Shown one piece after another: positions 43,622 through 53,395 of a DNA stretch of 64,000 bases (position 1 is the first letter of the stretch; each line of letters opens with the position of its first letter). The DNA comes from Fontibacillus phaseoli (GTDB lineage Bacteria > Bacillota > Bacilli > Paenibacillales > Paenibacillaceae), in contig NZ_QPJW01000013.1 of NCBI RefSeq assembly GCF_003337355.1, positions 1-64,000 of the forward strand. Direction: 5' to 3'. The notes beneath the pieces are model-generated. The model had not been told where the DNA came from and did not search any database. It saw only the letters and a program-made list of their open reading frames with translations. Made by a program: the position numbers and the translations under genes.

Positions 43622-45109
43622 TTGGGTACGGCTTTAAAAAGAAATTATATTTTGATCGGGTTACTGCTTTCCACGTTCCTTGCCGCGATTGAAGGAACGG
43701 TAATTGGCCCTGCCGGGCCGAGAATCGTAGGAGACTTGGGCGGCGTTGAGCTGCTGAGTTGGGTATTTACGGCCTATTTGTTAGCCATGGCCGTCACGAC
43801 GCCGATTTTTGGCAAAATCAGCGATTTGTACGGAAGAAAACCGGTGTTCGTTATCGGATCTGTCCTGTTCTTGGCCGGTTCGCTTTTGTCCGGGCTGGCG
43901 CAGAGCATGGAGCAGTTGATCTTGTTCCGGGCCATCCAAGGGATTGGCGCGGGCGGATTGACCCCGGTCACGTTTACGATCATCGGTGATATATATTCGA
44001 TCGAAGAACGGGCGAAGGTCCAGGGTTGGATCAGTTCGGTCTGGGGGATTTCCTCATTGGTTGGCCCGCTGCTGGGCGGATATTTCGTGGATTCGCTCAA
44101 CTGGCGGTGGGTATTCGGGTTTAATGTGCCGTTCGGTCTGTTGTCGCTCATATTCGTTATCAAATATTTAAAAGAAGACATAAAGAAGCGCAAAGTGAAA
44201 ATCGACATCGCCGGAGCGGTGACCTTTACGGTCGGCGTAACTGCGCTGTTGTTCAGCCTGGCCACGGGAGGCCAACAGCTGGCCTGGAGCTCGCCGCTGC
44301 TGATCGGGATGCTTATCCTTGCCGCCGCATCGATTGTGTTGTTCTTTATCGTGGAGAACCGTGCGGAAGAACCGTTGGTTCCGTTGAAATTATTCCGCAT
44401 CCGGGATATCGCTTATTCCAATTTGGCAAGTTTGCTGGCGAGCGCCTTGCTGATCGGGCTTACTTCCTATTTACCTTTGTGGGTTCAAGGGGTCCTCGGC
44501 AAAAATGCAACGATTTCCGGCCTGGTGCTCGCCCCGATGTCGATCAGTTGGATGTTGGGTTCGGTCATCGGTTCCCGCTGGATCATCAGTCGGGGGTCCC
44601 GGCTTACGTCGCTGATCGGGATGCTGATTATCTTGCTGGGTGCAGGCGGGATGGCGTTTATTCATGAAGGAACGCCGATTATCGTCATGTTAATTTTCAA
44701 TGCGCTGTACGGTCTCGGCTTCGGCTTTTCGTTTTCCGTGTTTACGATTATTGCCCAGTCGTCCGTCAACTATAATCTGCGAGGGGCATCCAATGCCCTA
44801 AATTCATTCACCAAATCGATCGGCCAGACGATCGCCGTGACGGTGTTCGGTGCGTTAATCAATTTGGGAATTGTGTCCCGGACGTCCAAGGGCACGGCAT
44901 CGGGGGCTCAAGTATCACAGGATGATATCAACAACTTGCTGTCGCCGGAAAAAGTTCATCTGCTTCCCAAAGAATTGTGGGGAGAGCTGAAGCATGTGCT
45001 CGGAGGCAGCCTGCATACGTTATTTCTCATCATGGCCATCCTGGCGGTCCTTGGCGTTCTGTCCACGCTTGGATTGCGCAGTAAAGCCCCCGAGCCGGAA
45101 GAGGTATAA
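43622..45109 (+). CDS. MFS drug transporter, DHA2 (EmrB/QacA) type
   Basis: This 495-residue membrane protein has about 14 predicted helices. Motif A is GKISDLYGRKPVF, motif C is in GPLLGGYFVDSLNWRWVFGFNVP, and the start is LLLSTFLAAIEGTVIGPAGPRI. DHA2 proteins export drugs with protons. The start is TTG at 43622 behind AAAGGAAG. It is followed 46 bases later by a small unknown gene on the same strand. Confidence 0.92.
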   Translation: MGTALKRNYILIGLLLSTFLAAIEGTVIGPAGPRIVGDLGGVELLSWVFTAYLLAMAVTTPIFGKISDLYGRKPVFVIGSVLFLAGSLLSGLAQSMEQLILFRAIQGIGAGGLTPVTFTIIGDIYSIEERAKVQGWISSVWGISSLVGPLLGGYFVDSLNWRWVFGFNVPFGLLSLIFVIKYLKEDIKKRKVKIDIAGAVTFTVGVTALLFSLATGGQQLAWSSPLLIGMLILAAASIVLFFIVENRAEEPLVPLKLFRIRDIAYSNLASLLASALLIGLTSYLPLWVQGVLGKNATISGLVLAPMSISWMLGSVIGSRWIISRGSRLTSLIGMLIILLGAGGMAFIHEGTPIIVMLIFNALYGLGFGFSFSVFTIIAQSSVNYNLRGASNALNSFTKSIGQTIAVTVFGALINLGIVSRTSKGTASGAQVSQDDINNLLSPEKVHLLPKELWGELKHVLGGSLHTLFLIMAILAVLGVLSTLGLRSKAPEPEEV

Positions 45110-45155
45110 AACAACCGTCTCCTCCACACCATAACGGGAAAGGGGAGGTGTTAGG

Positions 45156-45500
45156 ATGAATGAGGAAATGAATCTGGATCAAAGCTCGCTCGTCCATGCT
45201 TGGCAACAACAGCTGCCGGACTATCTGGATTCGGGAGACTCGGTGCAGGTTGAGGCCGATCTTGGTAATCCGCAAGGACTCCGTATCCATATCAATGCGT
45301 CGGGGCGCCAGTTTTATTCTTTCGATTTTGAGTGCTCTTATAAGGATGCGCGGGAGGTTTCCGTTCAATTGGTCGATGTGGAAAGAGACGGAGTAACCGT
45401 CAATGAACGCAGCGATAAAATTCAGGAGCTGACAGAGGACTACGTCCGTCATCTTCATGAATGCGCGCAAGCCCTGCATCGGGTTACAAAGCCTAATTAG
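45156..45500 (+). CDS. Hypothetical protein, 114 aa
   Basis: An acidic soluble protein with probable beta strands in the middle (VQVEADLGNPQGLRIHINAS) and a C-terminal helix. No family is recognised. GGGAGGTG precedes the ATG. It is 18 bases from a second small gene and probably cotranscribed with it, ending at the terminator at 45711. Confidence 0.75.
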   Translation: MNEEMNLDQSSLVHAWQQQLPDYLDSGDSVQVEADLGNPQGLRIHINASGRQFYSFDFECSYKDAREVSVQLVDVERDGVTVNERSDKIQELTEDYVRHLHECAQALHRVTKPN

Positions 45501-45518
45501 GAAAGCGAGGACTGCCAT

Positions 45519-45695
45519 ATGACGAGAGCCAATGAGTTTCCCGGGGATAAAAATCCGGGAAATGTCGTTCACGATTTGGAGCAATCGCCCGTAAACAGCC
45601 ATCAGGCCCAGCAACTGCAACAGGACGTTAATGACCGTCGCCGCCATGATGTCCGCAATCATAACAAGGAAAGAGATATGGATCCTTCGCATTAG
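45519..45695 (+). CDS. Small hydrophilic protein, 58 aa
   Basis: The short chain is rich in Asn, Gln, His, Asp and Arg, without hydrophobic segments: it starts MTRANEFPGDKNPG and ends KERDMDPSH. GCGAGG lies at a good distance from the ATG. Its composition resembles that of the 70-residue protein at 62855, and small proteins like these are common in spore formers. The function is unknown and it may be intrinsically disordered. Confidence 0.6.
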   Translation: MTRANEFPGDKNPGNVVHDLEQSPVNSHQAQQLQQDVNDRRRHDVRNHNKERDMDPSH

Positions 45696-45710
45696 CATTA
45701 GTATCAAACA

Positions 45711-45753
45711 AAAAAACGGTCTGACCGGAGTAAACCGGATCAGCCGTTTTTTT
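45711..45753 (+). terminator. Intrinsic terminator
   Basis: ACGG-CTGA-CCGG pairs with CCGG-TCAG-CCGT, with single-base bulges, followed by seven T. Confidence 0.9.
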
Positions 45754-45812
45754 GTTTTCTTGCTTGTTAGTTCGCACACCATACGATGCAACCACACTGA
45801 CTGCCCCACGCA

Positions 45813-46003
45813 AAATTAACTGTATTTCCTCCAGCTAAATATAGCCGAATTCCTCGTTTCACCGGTTTAACTGGAAAAACTCCATCTATTTACGCCGAAA
45901 TCCCCGCAATCAATCACAAACGCACAATTTAACTGTACATTCTCCAGCTAATGCCGAAGAGCAGCGTAAAATCGGAGAATTAACAGCCTATTTTCCAGCT
46001 AAT
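45813..46003. repeat. Composite of four imperfect palindromes (locus 3)
   Basis: Units at 45813-45840, 45865-45890, 45926-45952 and 45977-46003, with centres near 45827, 45878, 45939 and 45990 (spacings 51, 61, 51). It lies in the convergent spacer between the small genes ending at 45695 and the MarR gene ending at 46109; that 413-base spacer holds no gene. Confidence 0.92.
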
Positions 46004-46108
46004 CACGGCGTCTAGGACGCCGTTTTTGCACGTAAATATTTTCACGAGGGTGATCCGGCCCAAAAATCTGCTCATATGGCGGCAGGAGATGGCCCAGCAA
46101 TTAGCAAT

Positions 46109-46576
46109 TTATTTGCGGGCCAGAGGCGCCAGTTTTTCGGCTTCGCGTCCCATTTTTTTGAGCAGTTCGATCATGACTTGTTTCTCGTCTTCATTCAAGC
46201 CGCTGAGCGCATGATCGATCCGGTCGGAAAATTCCGGGTACAGCTGGTCCATCAATTCTTTGCCCTTTGGAGTAAGTTCGGCAAAAATAACGCGCCGGTC
46301 GCGTGGACAAGGCGTACGGTGCAGGAATCCCGCCGACTCCAGCTTGTCGATCACATAAGTGACATTGCCGCTTTGCAGCAGCAGTTTGGCTCCGATTTGC
46401 TGAATCGGTTGTGCGCCTTTGTAATAAAGTACTTCCATTACGGCAAAAGCCGTAGGGTTAAATCCTTGAATTTTGCTTCCCGTCACGGCATGCTCGTTGA
46501 CGCTTTTGAACGACTTGCTAAATACCCGGTACAGATGTAGCGACAAATCGGTTCCGCGTTCTTCGGTTTTCAACAT
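46109..46576 (-). CDS. MarR-family transcriptional regulator
   Basis: The 155-residue protein has a winged helix at about 40-105: QPIQQIGAKLLLQSGNVTYVIDKLESAGFLHR, then the wing PRDRRVIFAELTPKG. Dimerisation helices flank it. It is divergent from the MFS pump gene at 46840 with 263 bases between, so it probably represses that pump; the inducer is unknown. The ATG at 46576 is chosen because GGCGGG is six bases upstream; an ATG two codons earlier abuts the site. Confidence 0.9.
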   Translation of the reverse strand: MLKTEERGTDLSLHLYRVFSKSFKSVNEHAVTGSKIQGFNPTAFAVMEVLYYKGAQPIQQIGAKLLLQSGNVTYVIDKLESAGFLHRTPCPRDRRVIFAELTPKGKELMDQLYPEFSDRIDHALSGLNEDEKQVMIELLKKMGREAEKLAPLARK

Positions 46577-46839
46577 GTTCATCCCGCCTTTTTCTATATT
46601 TTGACAATGTTTAAAGTAGTTAGGATCATTGTTATCTTAGAACACGTAAAGTTTAAAAAAAATATAATTTATCACAATTTTCAGATTTAATTTTTAAAAC
46701 TAACGGGCTCCGTCCAGAGACGGATTGGAATTTCATTCCAAAGGTCTTCGGATAAATCATGCGGTCGACGGATGGAGGCGGAAGGCCGTTTATTTAAGAT
46801 AAATCCATAAGATATTTAATGGATAGGTGGATGATAAAC

Positions 46840-48138
46840 ATGGTGCAACAAACGGCAACGGCAGGAAAAGGACTGCTGCAAAACCGTCCTTTTCTGGCTT
46901 TAATGGCATCACAGCTCATATCAAATTTGGGAGATTGGCTGCATGTCCTGGCGCTGCTTACCATGGTCGGTCTAAAGTGGAACGCAACGCCATGGCAAAT
47001 CACGACGGCGATGCTCTGCATGTTGCTGCCGATGCTGCTCGGCGGACCGGTCGCCGGCATGCTTGCCGACCGCATGGAACGCAAAAAGCTGATGATCCTG
47101 TCGGACGTAGCCAGAATATTTATCGTACTCGGCTTGGTTTTCGTGACGCAGATCTGGCATGTCTATGTGCTGCTGATCGCTAAAAGCATTTTCGATGTGC
47201 TCTTTTCCCCTGCAAAAAACGGTAAAATCAAGGAAGTAGTCGCTCCGGAACATTTGGAGAAGGCCGTTTCCTACAGTGCAATCATTGAGCAGGGTACCAA
47301 AATTGTAGGTCCCGCGATAGGCGGGATGCTGGCTGTAGCCTTCGGGATCGCGTCCTGCTTTATCATTGATGCAGCTTCCTTTCTTGTATCGGCCATCATT
47401 TTGTTTGGAGTTCCGGGCAAAAGGGTAATTGACGCGGAATTTGCAGAAGGCGAAAAGGATGGCAGCCCGGCCAAATCCGGATTTTGGAGTGGAATGGCAG
47501 CCGGCATGAAGATAATTGCAGGAATCCCCATGATCGCTTTCGGCTTGTTGACCCTGGCGATGGCGCTGCTCGTACTTCAGTTGGCCGATTCGCAAACCGT
47601 CGTGCTATTCCGCGAAATTCCCGGCATTCCGGAGAATTTGCTGGGCTGGTCCATCGCGCTCAGTGGGGTAGGGGCGCTGATGGCAGCCGGGATCTCCCAA
47701 TTACTGCGCAGCTTTTCGCCTTTAGCAAAAATGGGAACCGGTGGAGTAATGCTCGGCATTGTGTTTGTCGGTGCCGGGTTCTTTGCCCAGCATGGGCCTT
47801 TTAATGGCTTTGGTTATTCGCTAATGTTGATCCTATTTTTCGTCGCCGGCTTGGGTGCGGGGCTAACGTTTATTCCGTTTCAAGTCGCGCTTCAACAGCG
47901 GACCCCTGAGTCACTGACAGGGAGAGTATTCGGTACCGTTACGAGTGTTACTTCAGCTGCATCCGTCATCGGCCCCATTTTAGGAGGATATCTGGTCACC
48001 GCCATCGGGCCGCAATTTGCCTTTATCTTGTCCGGAGGATTGATGGCGCTGTTCGGAGTGCTGCTCCTGATATTCAAGCCGATGATCCTTAAACGGGATA
48101 AGTCAGCCACGGCCGTACAACCAGCCGCCAGCGCCTGA
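46840..48138 (+). CDS. MFS transporter, MFS_3/EntS-like
   Basis: The 432-residue, 12-helix protein starts LALMASQLISNLGDWLHVLALL and contains the motif A-like GMLADRMERKKLMILSD. Related proteins export siderophores, macrolides or metals. The start is ATG at 46840, nine bases behind AGGTGG; an in-frame ATG at 46819 has no site. It is divergent from the MarR gene. The C-terminus is low-complexity. Confidence 0.88.
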   Translation: MVQQTATAGKGLLQNRPFLALMASQLISNLGDWLHVLALLTMVGLKWNATPWQITTAMLCMLLPMLLGGPVAGMLADRMERKKLMILSDVARIFIVLGLVFVTQIWHVYVLLIAKSIFDVLFSPAKNGKIKEVVAPEHLEKAVSYSAIIEQGTKIVGPAIGGMLAVAFGIASCFIIDAASFLVSAIILFGVPGKRVIDAEFAEGEKDGSPAKSGFWSGMAAGMKIIAGIPMIAFGLLTLAMALLVLQLADSQTVVLFREIPGIPENLLGWSIALSGVGALMAAGISQLLRSFSPLAKMGTGGVMLGIVFVGAGFFAQHGPFNGFGYSLMLILFFVAGLGAGLTFIPFQVALQQRTPESLTGRVFGTVTSVTSAASVIGPILGGYLVTAIGPQFAFILSGGLMALFGVLLLIFKPMILKRDKSATAVQPAASA

Positions 48139-48235
48139 TGACGAAACTTTAGGATATCATGGAGCGTATTAAAAGTACGTGTTCAAAATCAGAATATTAT
48201 AGAAAAAATGTAATCGGCATAAGCGGGGAGAACCA

Positions 48236-48964
48236 ATGAAAGAATCATTCAATAAAAACTTCCAAGAATCATTGCTGCAGGTAAACATCGAAGAAGCCGG
48301 CTATGAGGCCGGGAAGCCGAAAATCGAGCATGTTTCCCTCACGGTCAGGTCCGGCAAATTGACGGGCCTGATCGGCCCGAACGGGGCGGGGAAGAGCACG
48401 ACCCTGAAGGCTATTCTCGGCTTGTTGCCGGAAACCAAAGGGGATGTCAGGTTTGCCGGAAACTCGGACAAGTACGCCTATGTTCCGGAGCATCCGGTTT
48501 TTTACGATACATTGACCTTGTGGGAGCATTTAGGCCTGGCAGCCGCAGTCTATGGAATGGATGAGACGGATTTTGAGCGCGAAAGCGGTCTGCTGTTGGA
48601 GAAATTCAGAATGACCGAGGTGCGCAATCATTTGCCGGGGGGATTTTCCAAGGGGATGCGTCAAAAGATGATGCTGATGATCGGTTTTCTTCTTAGACCG
48701 GACGTATACATCGTGGACGAGCCTTTTATCGGCCTTGATCCGCGGGCGACCAAAGATTTTCTTGGACTTTTGGAAGAGGAACGGCGCCGCGGAGCCGGTG
48801 TGCTGATGTGTACGCATGTTCTCGACACGGCGGAGCGGATTTGCGATGACTTCATTCTAATGTCGGGCGGAAAAGTGGCGGCAAGCGGAACGCTGGAGGA
48901 GATCCGGTTTGCCGCGGGGCTGCCTGAAGCCTCCTTGTTCGACTGTTTCGATGTTCTGACATGA
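48236..48964 (+). CDS. ecsA: ABC transporter ATPase EcsA
   Basis: Walker A is IGPNGAGKST, the signature is FSKGMRQK, Walker B is VYIVDEPFIGLDP and the switch His is in CTHVLDTAE. The segment YVPEHPVFYDTLTLWEHL is typical of EcsA. With EcsB it forms a transporter that in bacilli affects regulated intramembrane proteolysis, secretion, competence and sporulation. It is followed by ecsB after 19 bases. Confidence 0.9.
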   Translation: MKESFNKNFQESLLQVNIEEAGYEAGKPKIEHVSLTVRSGKLTGLIGPNGAGKSTTLKAILGLLPETKGDVRFAGNSDKYAYVPEHPVFYDTLTLWEHLGLAAAVYGMDETDFERESGLLLEKFRMTEVRNHLPGGFSKGMRQKMMLMIGFLLRPDVYIVDEPFIGLDPRATKDFLGLLEEERRRGAGVLMCTHVLDTAERICDDFILMSGGKVAASGTLEEIRFAAGLPEASLFDCFDVLT

Positions 48965-48983
48965 CGACAGGGAGGGAAGTTAT

Positions 48984-50243
48984 TTGATCCGGATTACACC
49001 AGACATAAGCGTTCGAGGATTATTTTTCCGCCGGTGGCTCGATCACTTCCGGAAACAGCTTAACTTACTTCGCTCAACGTTCGACGGGATCGTCCTGCTG
49101 TATATTGGCATACCCGCTCTGCTTCTGTTGGGGCGGGTTTATTTCGGTCTGTGGAGGGAAGAACTGCCGGAATGGCTGCTGCAATTGCCGTTGACGGCGG
49201 TGCCTGTTTTGCTGCTGCTTTTAATCTACGTCCTTGGTGGGGTAATTTTATATATAGAGGCAGCCGATGTGCTATTTCTGAAACAGCGTTCAAGCTGGAA
49301 AAAGGGGCTCCTGATAAGAGGCGCGCTGGCCGGAATGGTCAGCAGCTTATTGATTATCGGGGTCTGCTTTGTGTTGATCGCCCCGCTGCTGAACAGAGTC
49401 TATAGTATGGGGCTGACTGATATCTTGCTGCTGTTTGCCATAACTTGCGGCTTTAAATCCGTTCACTTGTTCGGAGCGAATCTGATCGCGATCCTCTGGT
49501 CCGGCTGGAAGTCGGCCGTGCTGCAATCGGCTGCATTCAGCATATTGGGGAGCGGCTTTACGCTGTGGGTGCTCCTGGGTAACGGACGCCCGGCATCCGC
49601 AATCCTGCCTGTCGCCATCTGCCTCGGTCTGACTTGGCTGATGGCCTGGATACGACTTCGGCTTAACGGAAGATTTCATGCCGAAGTGCGTGAGGACGAA
49701 CGGCAAAAGACGCTGCTGACCGGCCTGCTGTTGGCGGGATCGGTGGATCGCCCCCCCGCCGTTCGGACGCGGCCCTGGCTGTTCCGCCGCGGGGGCCGTC
49801 TGTTCCGCTCAAGTCGGCCCGAAGTCCGCATCGCGGAGGCGACGTTCAAATCGTTTTTCCGCGGAAGAGAGTTCAAGCTGTACAGCCAGTTTGTATTTTT
49901 CGGTTGCCTGGCGGTTTACTTTCCGCCGTACCCGGTAAATTTCATCGTGTATGCATCGGTACTGGCACTATTGATCTACTGGCTAAACGGCCACCGTCGC
50001 GCCTTTTTTACCCGCGATCTGTTGTCCATTTTGCCGCTGGAGGAATTCACCGAATACCGGGCAGCGTCCCGGACGATGAGGTTGCTGCTCTATCCGGGAG
50101 TGCTTTTTATGACCGCCGTGATCGGGGCAACCGTGTTCCATACCTGGTGGGGAACGGTGCTCGCGGCTTTGGTCAGTCTGCTCGTCACCATAGTCCTCGC
50201 ACCGATGTGGAAGCTGTTCGCGGGAGGGTATCGGCGGTCATAG
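48984..50243 (+). CDS. ecsB: ABC transporter permease EcsB
   Basis: The 419-residue membrane protein starts with a basic RGLFFRRWLDHFRKQLNLLRST segment. Hydrophobic helices lie at about 30-220 and 290-410, with a cytoplasmic basic loop (about 230-280) between them, as in EcsB. The start is TTG at 48984 behind GGAGGGAAG. Its stop codon overlaps the convergent flavoprotein stop at 50238-50243, so there is no terminator between the two transcripts. Confidence 0.88.
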   Translation: MIRITPDISVRGLFFRRWLDHFRKQLNLLRSTFDGIVLLYIGIPALLLLGRVYFGLWREELPEWLLQLPLTAVPVLLLLLIYVLGGVILYIEAADVLFLKQRSSWKKGLLIRGALAGMVSSLLIIGVCFVLIAPLLNRVYSMGLTDILLLFAITCGFKSVHLFGANLIAILWSGWKSAVLQSAAFSILGSGFTLWVLLGNGRPASAILPVAICLGLTWLMAWIRLRLNGRFHAEVREDERQKTLLTGLLLAGSVDRPPAVRTRPWLFRRGGRLFRSSRPEVRIAEATFKSFFRGREFKLYSQFVFFGCLAVYFPPYPVNFIVYASVLALLIYWLNGHRRAFFTRDLLSILPLEEFTEYRAASRTMRLLLYPGVLFMTAVIGATVFHTWWGTVLAALVSLLVTIVLAPMWKLFAGGYRRS

Positions 50244-51512
50244 ATCCCCCTGCGCCGATTTGCCGGCGTGATGGCCCGCCGTATAGCCGGTGGTGAATGC
50301 GGCGGTAATATTATAGCCGCCGGTATAGCCGTGGATATCGAGCACTTCGCCGCAGAAAAACAAGCCGGGCATCAGCTTCGAGCCCATCGTCTTTGGGTTG
50401 ATTTCCTTCAGATTGACGCCGCCGCCGGTGACGAAGGCTTCCTCAAACGGACGGGTGCCGCTTACCTGGATCCTGAAGTTCTGCACTGCAGCTACGAAGG
50501 CAAGCCAAGCTTCCTTGGGAAGATGTTCGTAGGTTGTTTCGCCGGGCAGTCCGGCTCGATCGAACAGCAACGGGAGCAGGCGTTCGGGAATCGTTCCCTT
50601 GAAAACATTTTTCAGTGCCTTTTTGGGCTCGTCCGCAGCAAGTTTGCGAAGAAATGCCTCCAGATCCCCCGATGAGCGGTCGGGAAACAAGTTGATGGTC
50701 ATCGTCACTTCGGAAACGCCGTGCTTTTTTTTGACGCCGCGGATGAATCCGCTGCAGCGCAGGGCAATCGGTCCGGACAGACCGAAATGGGTGAAGATCA
50801 TGTCCCCCCGGTGGGAGACAACGGTCTTGCCCTTTGGGTCCAGGACGGACAGCTTCACATCGCGAAGCGATAGTCCTTGAAGTTCCCTGCCTGCGATAAA
50901 TTTTTCTTTCGAGATGATCGGGACCTCGGTGGGAAACAGATCCGTAATCGTATGTCCTGCGGCTTCCGCCCAAGGATATCCGTCTCCGGTTGAGCCTGTA
51001 TGGGGCACGGACTTCCCTCCGGTGGCCACGACTATCGATCTTGCCGCAATCTTTTCCCCGTTAGCCAGCGTAACTCCTTCCACGCCCTCGGCTCCGTAAC
51101 GAAGTTCCCGGACGGGGTGATGCGTCAGGAGCTTGATCCCCAGCGATCTTGCTTTGCCGACCAAGGCATCAACTACGGTTTTGGCTTTATCCGATACCGG
51201 AAACATCCGTCCGTTGTCCTCTTCTTTTAAAGCGATACCCAGGTTTTCGAAAAAGGCGATGATATCCCGGTTGCTGAACATAGCGAAGGCGCTGTGAAGA
51301 AATCGGCCGCCTCCCGGGATAAAGGTGATCAATTCATCGATTTCCTTGGCGTTCGTAACGTTGCACCGTCCGCCTCCCGAGATGCCGAGCTTGCGCCCCA
51401 GCTTGTCCCCTTTATCCAGCAAGGCCACACGGGCCCCCTGCTCTGCGGCCGCGATGGCAGCCATTAGGCCCGACGGTCCTCCTCCGATTACAATTACCTC
51501 GAAAATATCCAT
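50238..51512 (-). CDS. HI0933/YhiN-type flavoprotein (NAD(P)/FAD-dependent oxidoreductase)
   Basis: The 424-residue protein has an N-terminal FAD-binding GGGPSGLMAAIAAAE motif (about 9-23), the family signature KLGISGGGRCNVTNA and a C-terminal FCGEVLDIHGYTGGYNI. These identify the HI0933 group (YtfP in B. subtilis), whose reaction is unknown. The ATG at 51512 has GGAAAGGAAG upstream; a longer frame to 51545 is less likely. Confidence 0.9.
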   Translation of the reverse strand: MDIFEVIVIGGGPSGLMAAIAAAEQGARVALLDKGDKLGRKLGISGGGRCNVTNAKEIDELITFIPGGGRFLHSAFAMFSNRDIIAFFENLGIALKEEDNGRMFPVSDKAKTVVDALVGKARSLGIKLLTHHPVRELRYGAEGVEGVTLANGEKIAARSIVVATGGKSVPHTGSTGDGYPWAEAAGHTITDLFPTEVPIISKEKFIAGRELQGLSLRDVKLSVLDPKGKTVVSHRGDMIFTHFGLSGPIALRCSGFIRGVKKKHGVSEVTMTINLFPDRSSGDLEAFLRKLAADEPKKALKNVFKGTIPERLLPLLFDRAGLPGETTYEHLPKEAWLAFVAAVQNFRIQVSGTRPFEEAFVTGGGVNLKEINPKTMGSKLMPGLFFCGEVLDIHGYTGGYNITAAFTTGYTAGHHAGKSAQGDL

Positions 51513-51649
51513 ATAAACTTCCTTTCCAATTTGTACTTTTTTCACAAACAGGCCTTGTTTTTTTTATCTAAAACAAGAAATATTGTAAAACTTTGTCGCC
51601 TATGATTTAATCGGAAATAGGATAATTCTTCCGCCAAAGGAGGGAGAAC

Positions 51650-53395
51650 ATGGGGGAAATAAAAGAAATTCTGCTGCAGATGCTGATCGCCGGCGTACCT
51701 GCATTTTTGTTCCCGTTGATCTATGGGAATTGCACCTCCAATCACATGTCGAAGGAAGGGGGCATCTGCAAAAATTCCTATTCCGTTGGGCTTTTTTATA
51801 CTTGCACGGTAAGTATGTTGCTTTGCTCGATATTTTCCACCCGATTATGGGATGAGCTTCCGATTAATTATGGTATTTTGCCGCTGTTTGCTTTGATGCT
51901 ATACGGCCGGTTGCGCGACGGCGTAGCGCTTGCACTGATTCAACTGCTTCTTTATCCTTTATTTGCATTAAACTTCACTTTTTCCGGAATGATTCTGGAA
52001 ACGGGCATGCTTTTGTACCCGATGGTGCTCCTGGCATCGAATTATTTTAAAGTGACGACAAGGCACGGGAAGGTTGTAACGCTTTCCGTATTTTTTGTCG
52101 CAGGCGAGTTAATGATCACGTCCTCCCCGTTCATGACCGGGACGGAAACGCTTCGAACCGATTTGTCCTCCCTGGCGGCAACTGCGGTCAATGTACTCGT
52201 TACCTTGATGATCGGAGCGTTGTTCGTCTATATGATCGAGCATACGCTGGAAAAGGAAAAGCTCCGCTTGCAGGTTATGCAGTTGTCCCGTAATTATTTC
52301 CGCGAAGCGGAAAAGCTGCAACAGAGCCTCGACGCCGCTCCGCTCAGCATTATTTTGCTCGACCGGCAGAGAGATATTATGGCGATCAACGAGACGTTCC
52401 TCCGTCTCTATCGCCGGAGCGATCCGACAGCTACCCGCGAAAATCTCATCAGGCACAAGCTGAATATTGTACTTACGGATATCCAGTTTGAAGTATTAAT
52501 ATCCCGGGCCGCCCAGACGCTCGAGGAAAATGCGATAACCCGCGAACTGCTCCAAAGCGGGGATCAAATCTATTTTACCAGTACGTCACCGATCAAAAAA
52601 GGCCACACCGACGAAACGATTGGGGCTGTACTGATTATTCAGGACATTACCGAGTTGGAGACGTTCCGTAAGGAACTGAATCATATTGAGCGGTTAAGCC
52701 TCGTCGGGCAAATGGCTGCAGGAATCACCCATGAAATTCGTAATCCTATGGCCGTTGTCCGGGGATTCCTGCAATTGATGCGGGAAAAGAGTCCATCTAC
52801 CCTGGATCATTATTACCGGATCGTGTTGGAGGAACTGGACCGCGCCAACAGCATCATAAACGACTTTTTATCCCTGGCACAGAATCGGTCGGTCAAAATG
52901 GAACTGTGCAGCCTGCATGAAATCATCAAGGAGCTGACGCCGCTGCTTTGGGCGGACGCCAATCTGCGGGGCCAAAGTATCGAGGTCATGCTGGATGAGG
53001 AAGTGCCGGAACTGCTGTTGAACCAGAAGGAAATCAAGCAGTTAATACTGAATCTGGGACGCAACGGGATGGAAGCGATGGATGAAAAAGGTCAGTTGAC
53101 TCTGGAGACGAAATGCGGCACGGACGGCGTGGAATTGTATGTTAAGGATACCGGCGCCGGCATTTCCCCGGCTCAGCAGGAGAGGCTGTTCGAACCGTTT
53201 TTCACGACGAAATCGCAGGGGACGGGCTTGGGCCTTTCGCTTTGCCTCAGCATTATGGAGCGCCACAGCGGAAAGATCAGCGTAGATTCCGAAGAAGGAA
53301 AAGGCACTACATTTACGGTTTTCTTCCCTTTTACTCAAACTGATCCATCTTCTCAGCGTCTTCGTAGCGGCACCTTGCCGCCGCTTGTCGATTAA
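51650..53395 (+). CDS. Sporulation-type sensor histidine kinase (KinB-like)
   Basis: About six membrane helices fill residues 1-200 in the 5TMR_LYT-like arrangement. A PAS domain (about 225-340) follows, then the phosphoacceptor H361 in AGITHEIRNP and an ATPase with N, G1 (DTGAGIS) and G2 (GTGLGLS) boxes. No response regulator is next to it, so it is an orphan. Orphan kinases of this architecture in bacilli feed the Spo0F phosphorelay; KinB is the closest layout. The input signal is unknown. Confidence 0.88.
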   Translation: MGEIKEILLQMLIAGVPAFLFPLIYGNCTSNHMSKEGGICKNSYSVGLFYTCTVSMLLCSIFSTRLWDELPINYGILPLFALMLYGRLRDGVALALIQLLLYPLFALNFTFSGMILETGMLLYPMVLLASNYFKVTTRHGKVVTLSVFFVAGELMITSSPFMTGTETLRTDLSSLAATAVNVLVTLMIGALFVYMIEHTLEKEKLRLQVMQLSRNYFREAEKLQQSLDAAPLSIILLDRQRDIMAINETFLRLYRRSDPTATRENLIRHKLNIVLTDIQFEVLISRAAQTLEENAITRELLQSGDQIYFTSTSPIKKGHTDETIGAVLIIQDITELETFRKELNHIERLSLVGQMAAGITHEIRNPMAVVRGFLQLMREKSPSTLDHYYRIVLEELDRANSIINDFLSLAQNRSVKMELCSLHEIIKELTPLLWADANLRGQSIEVMLDEEVPELLLNQKEIKQLILNLGRNGMEAMDEKGQLTLETKCGTDGVELYVKDTGAGISPAQQERLFEPFFTTKSQGTGLGLSLCLSIMERHSGKISVDSEEGKGTTFTVFFPFTQTDPSSQRLRSGTLPPLVD

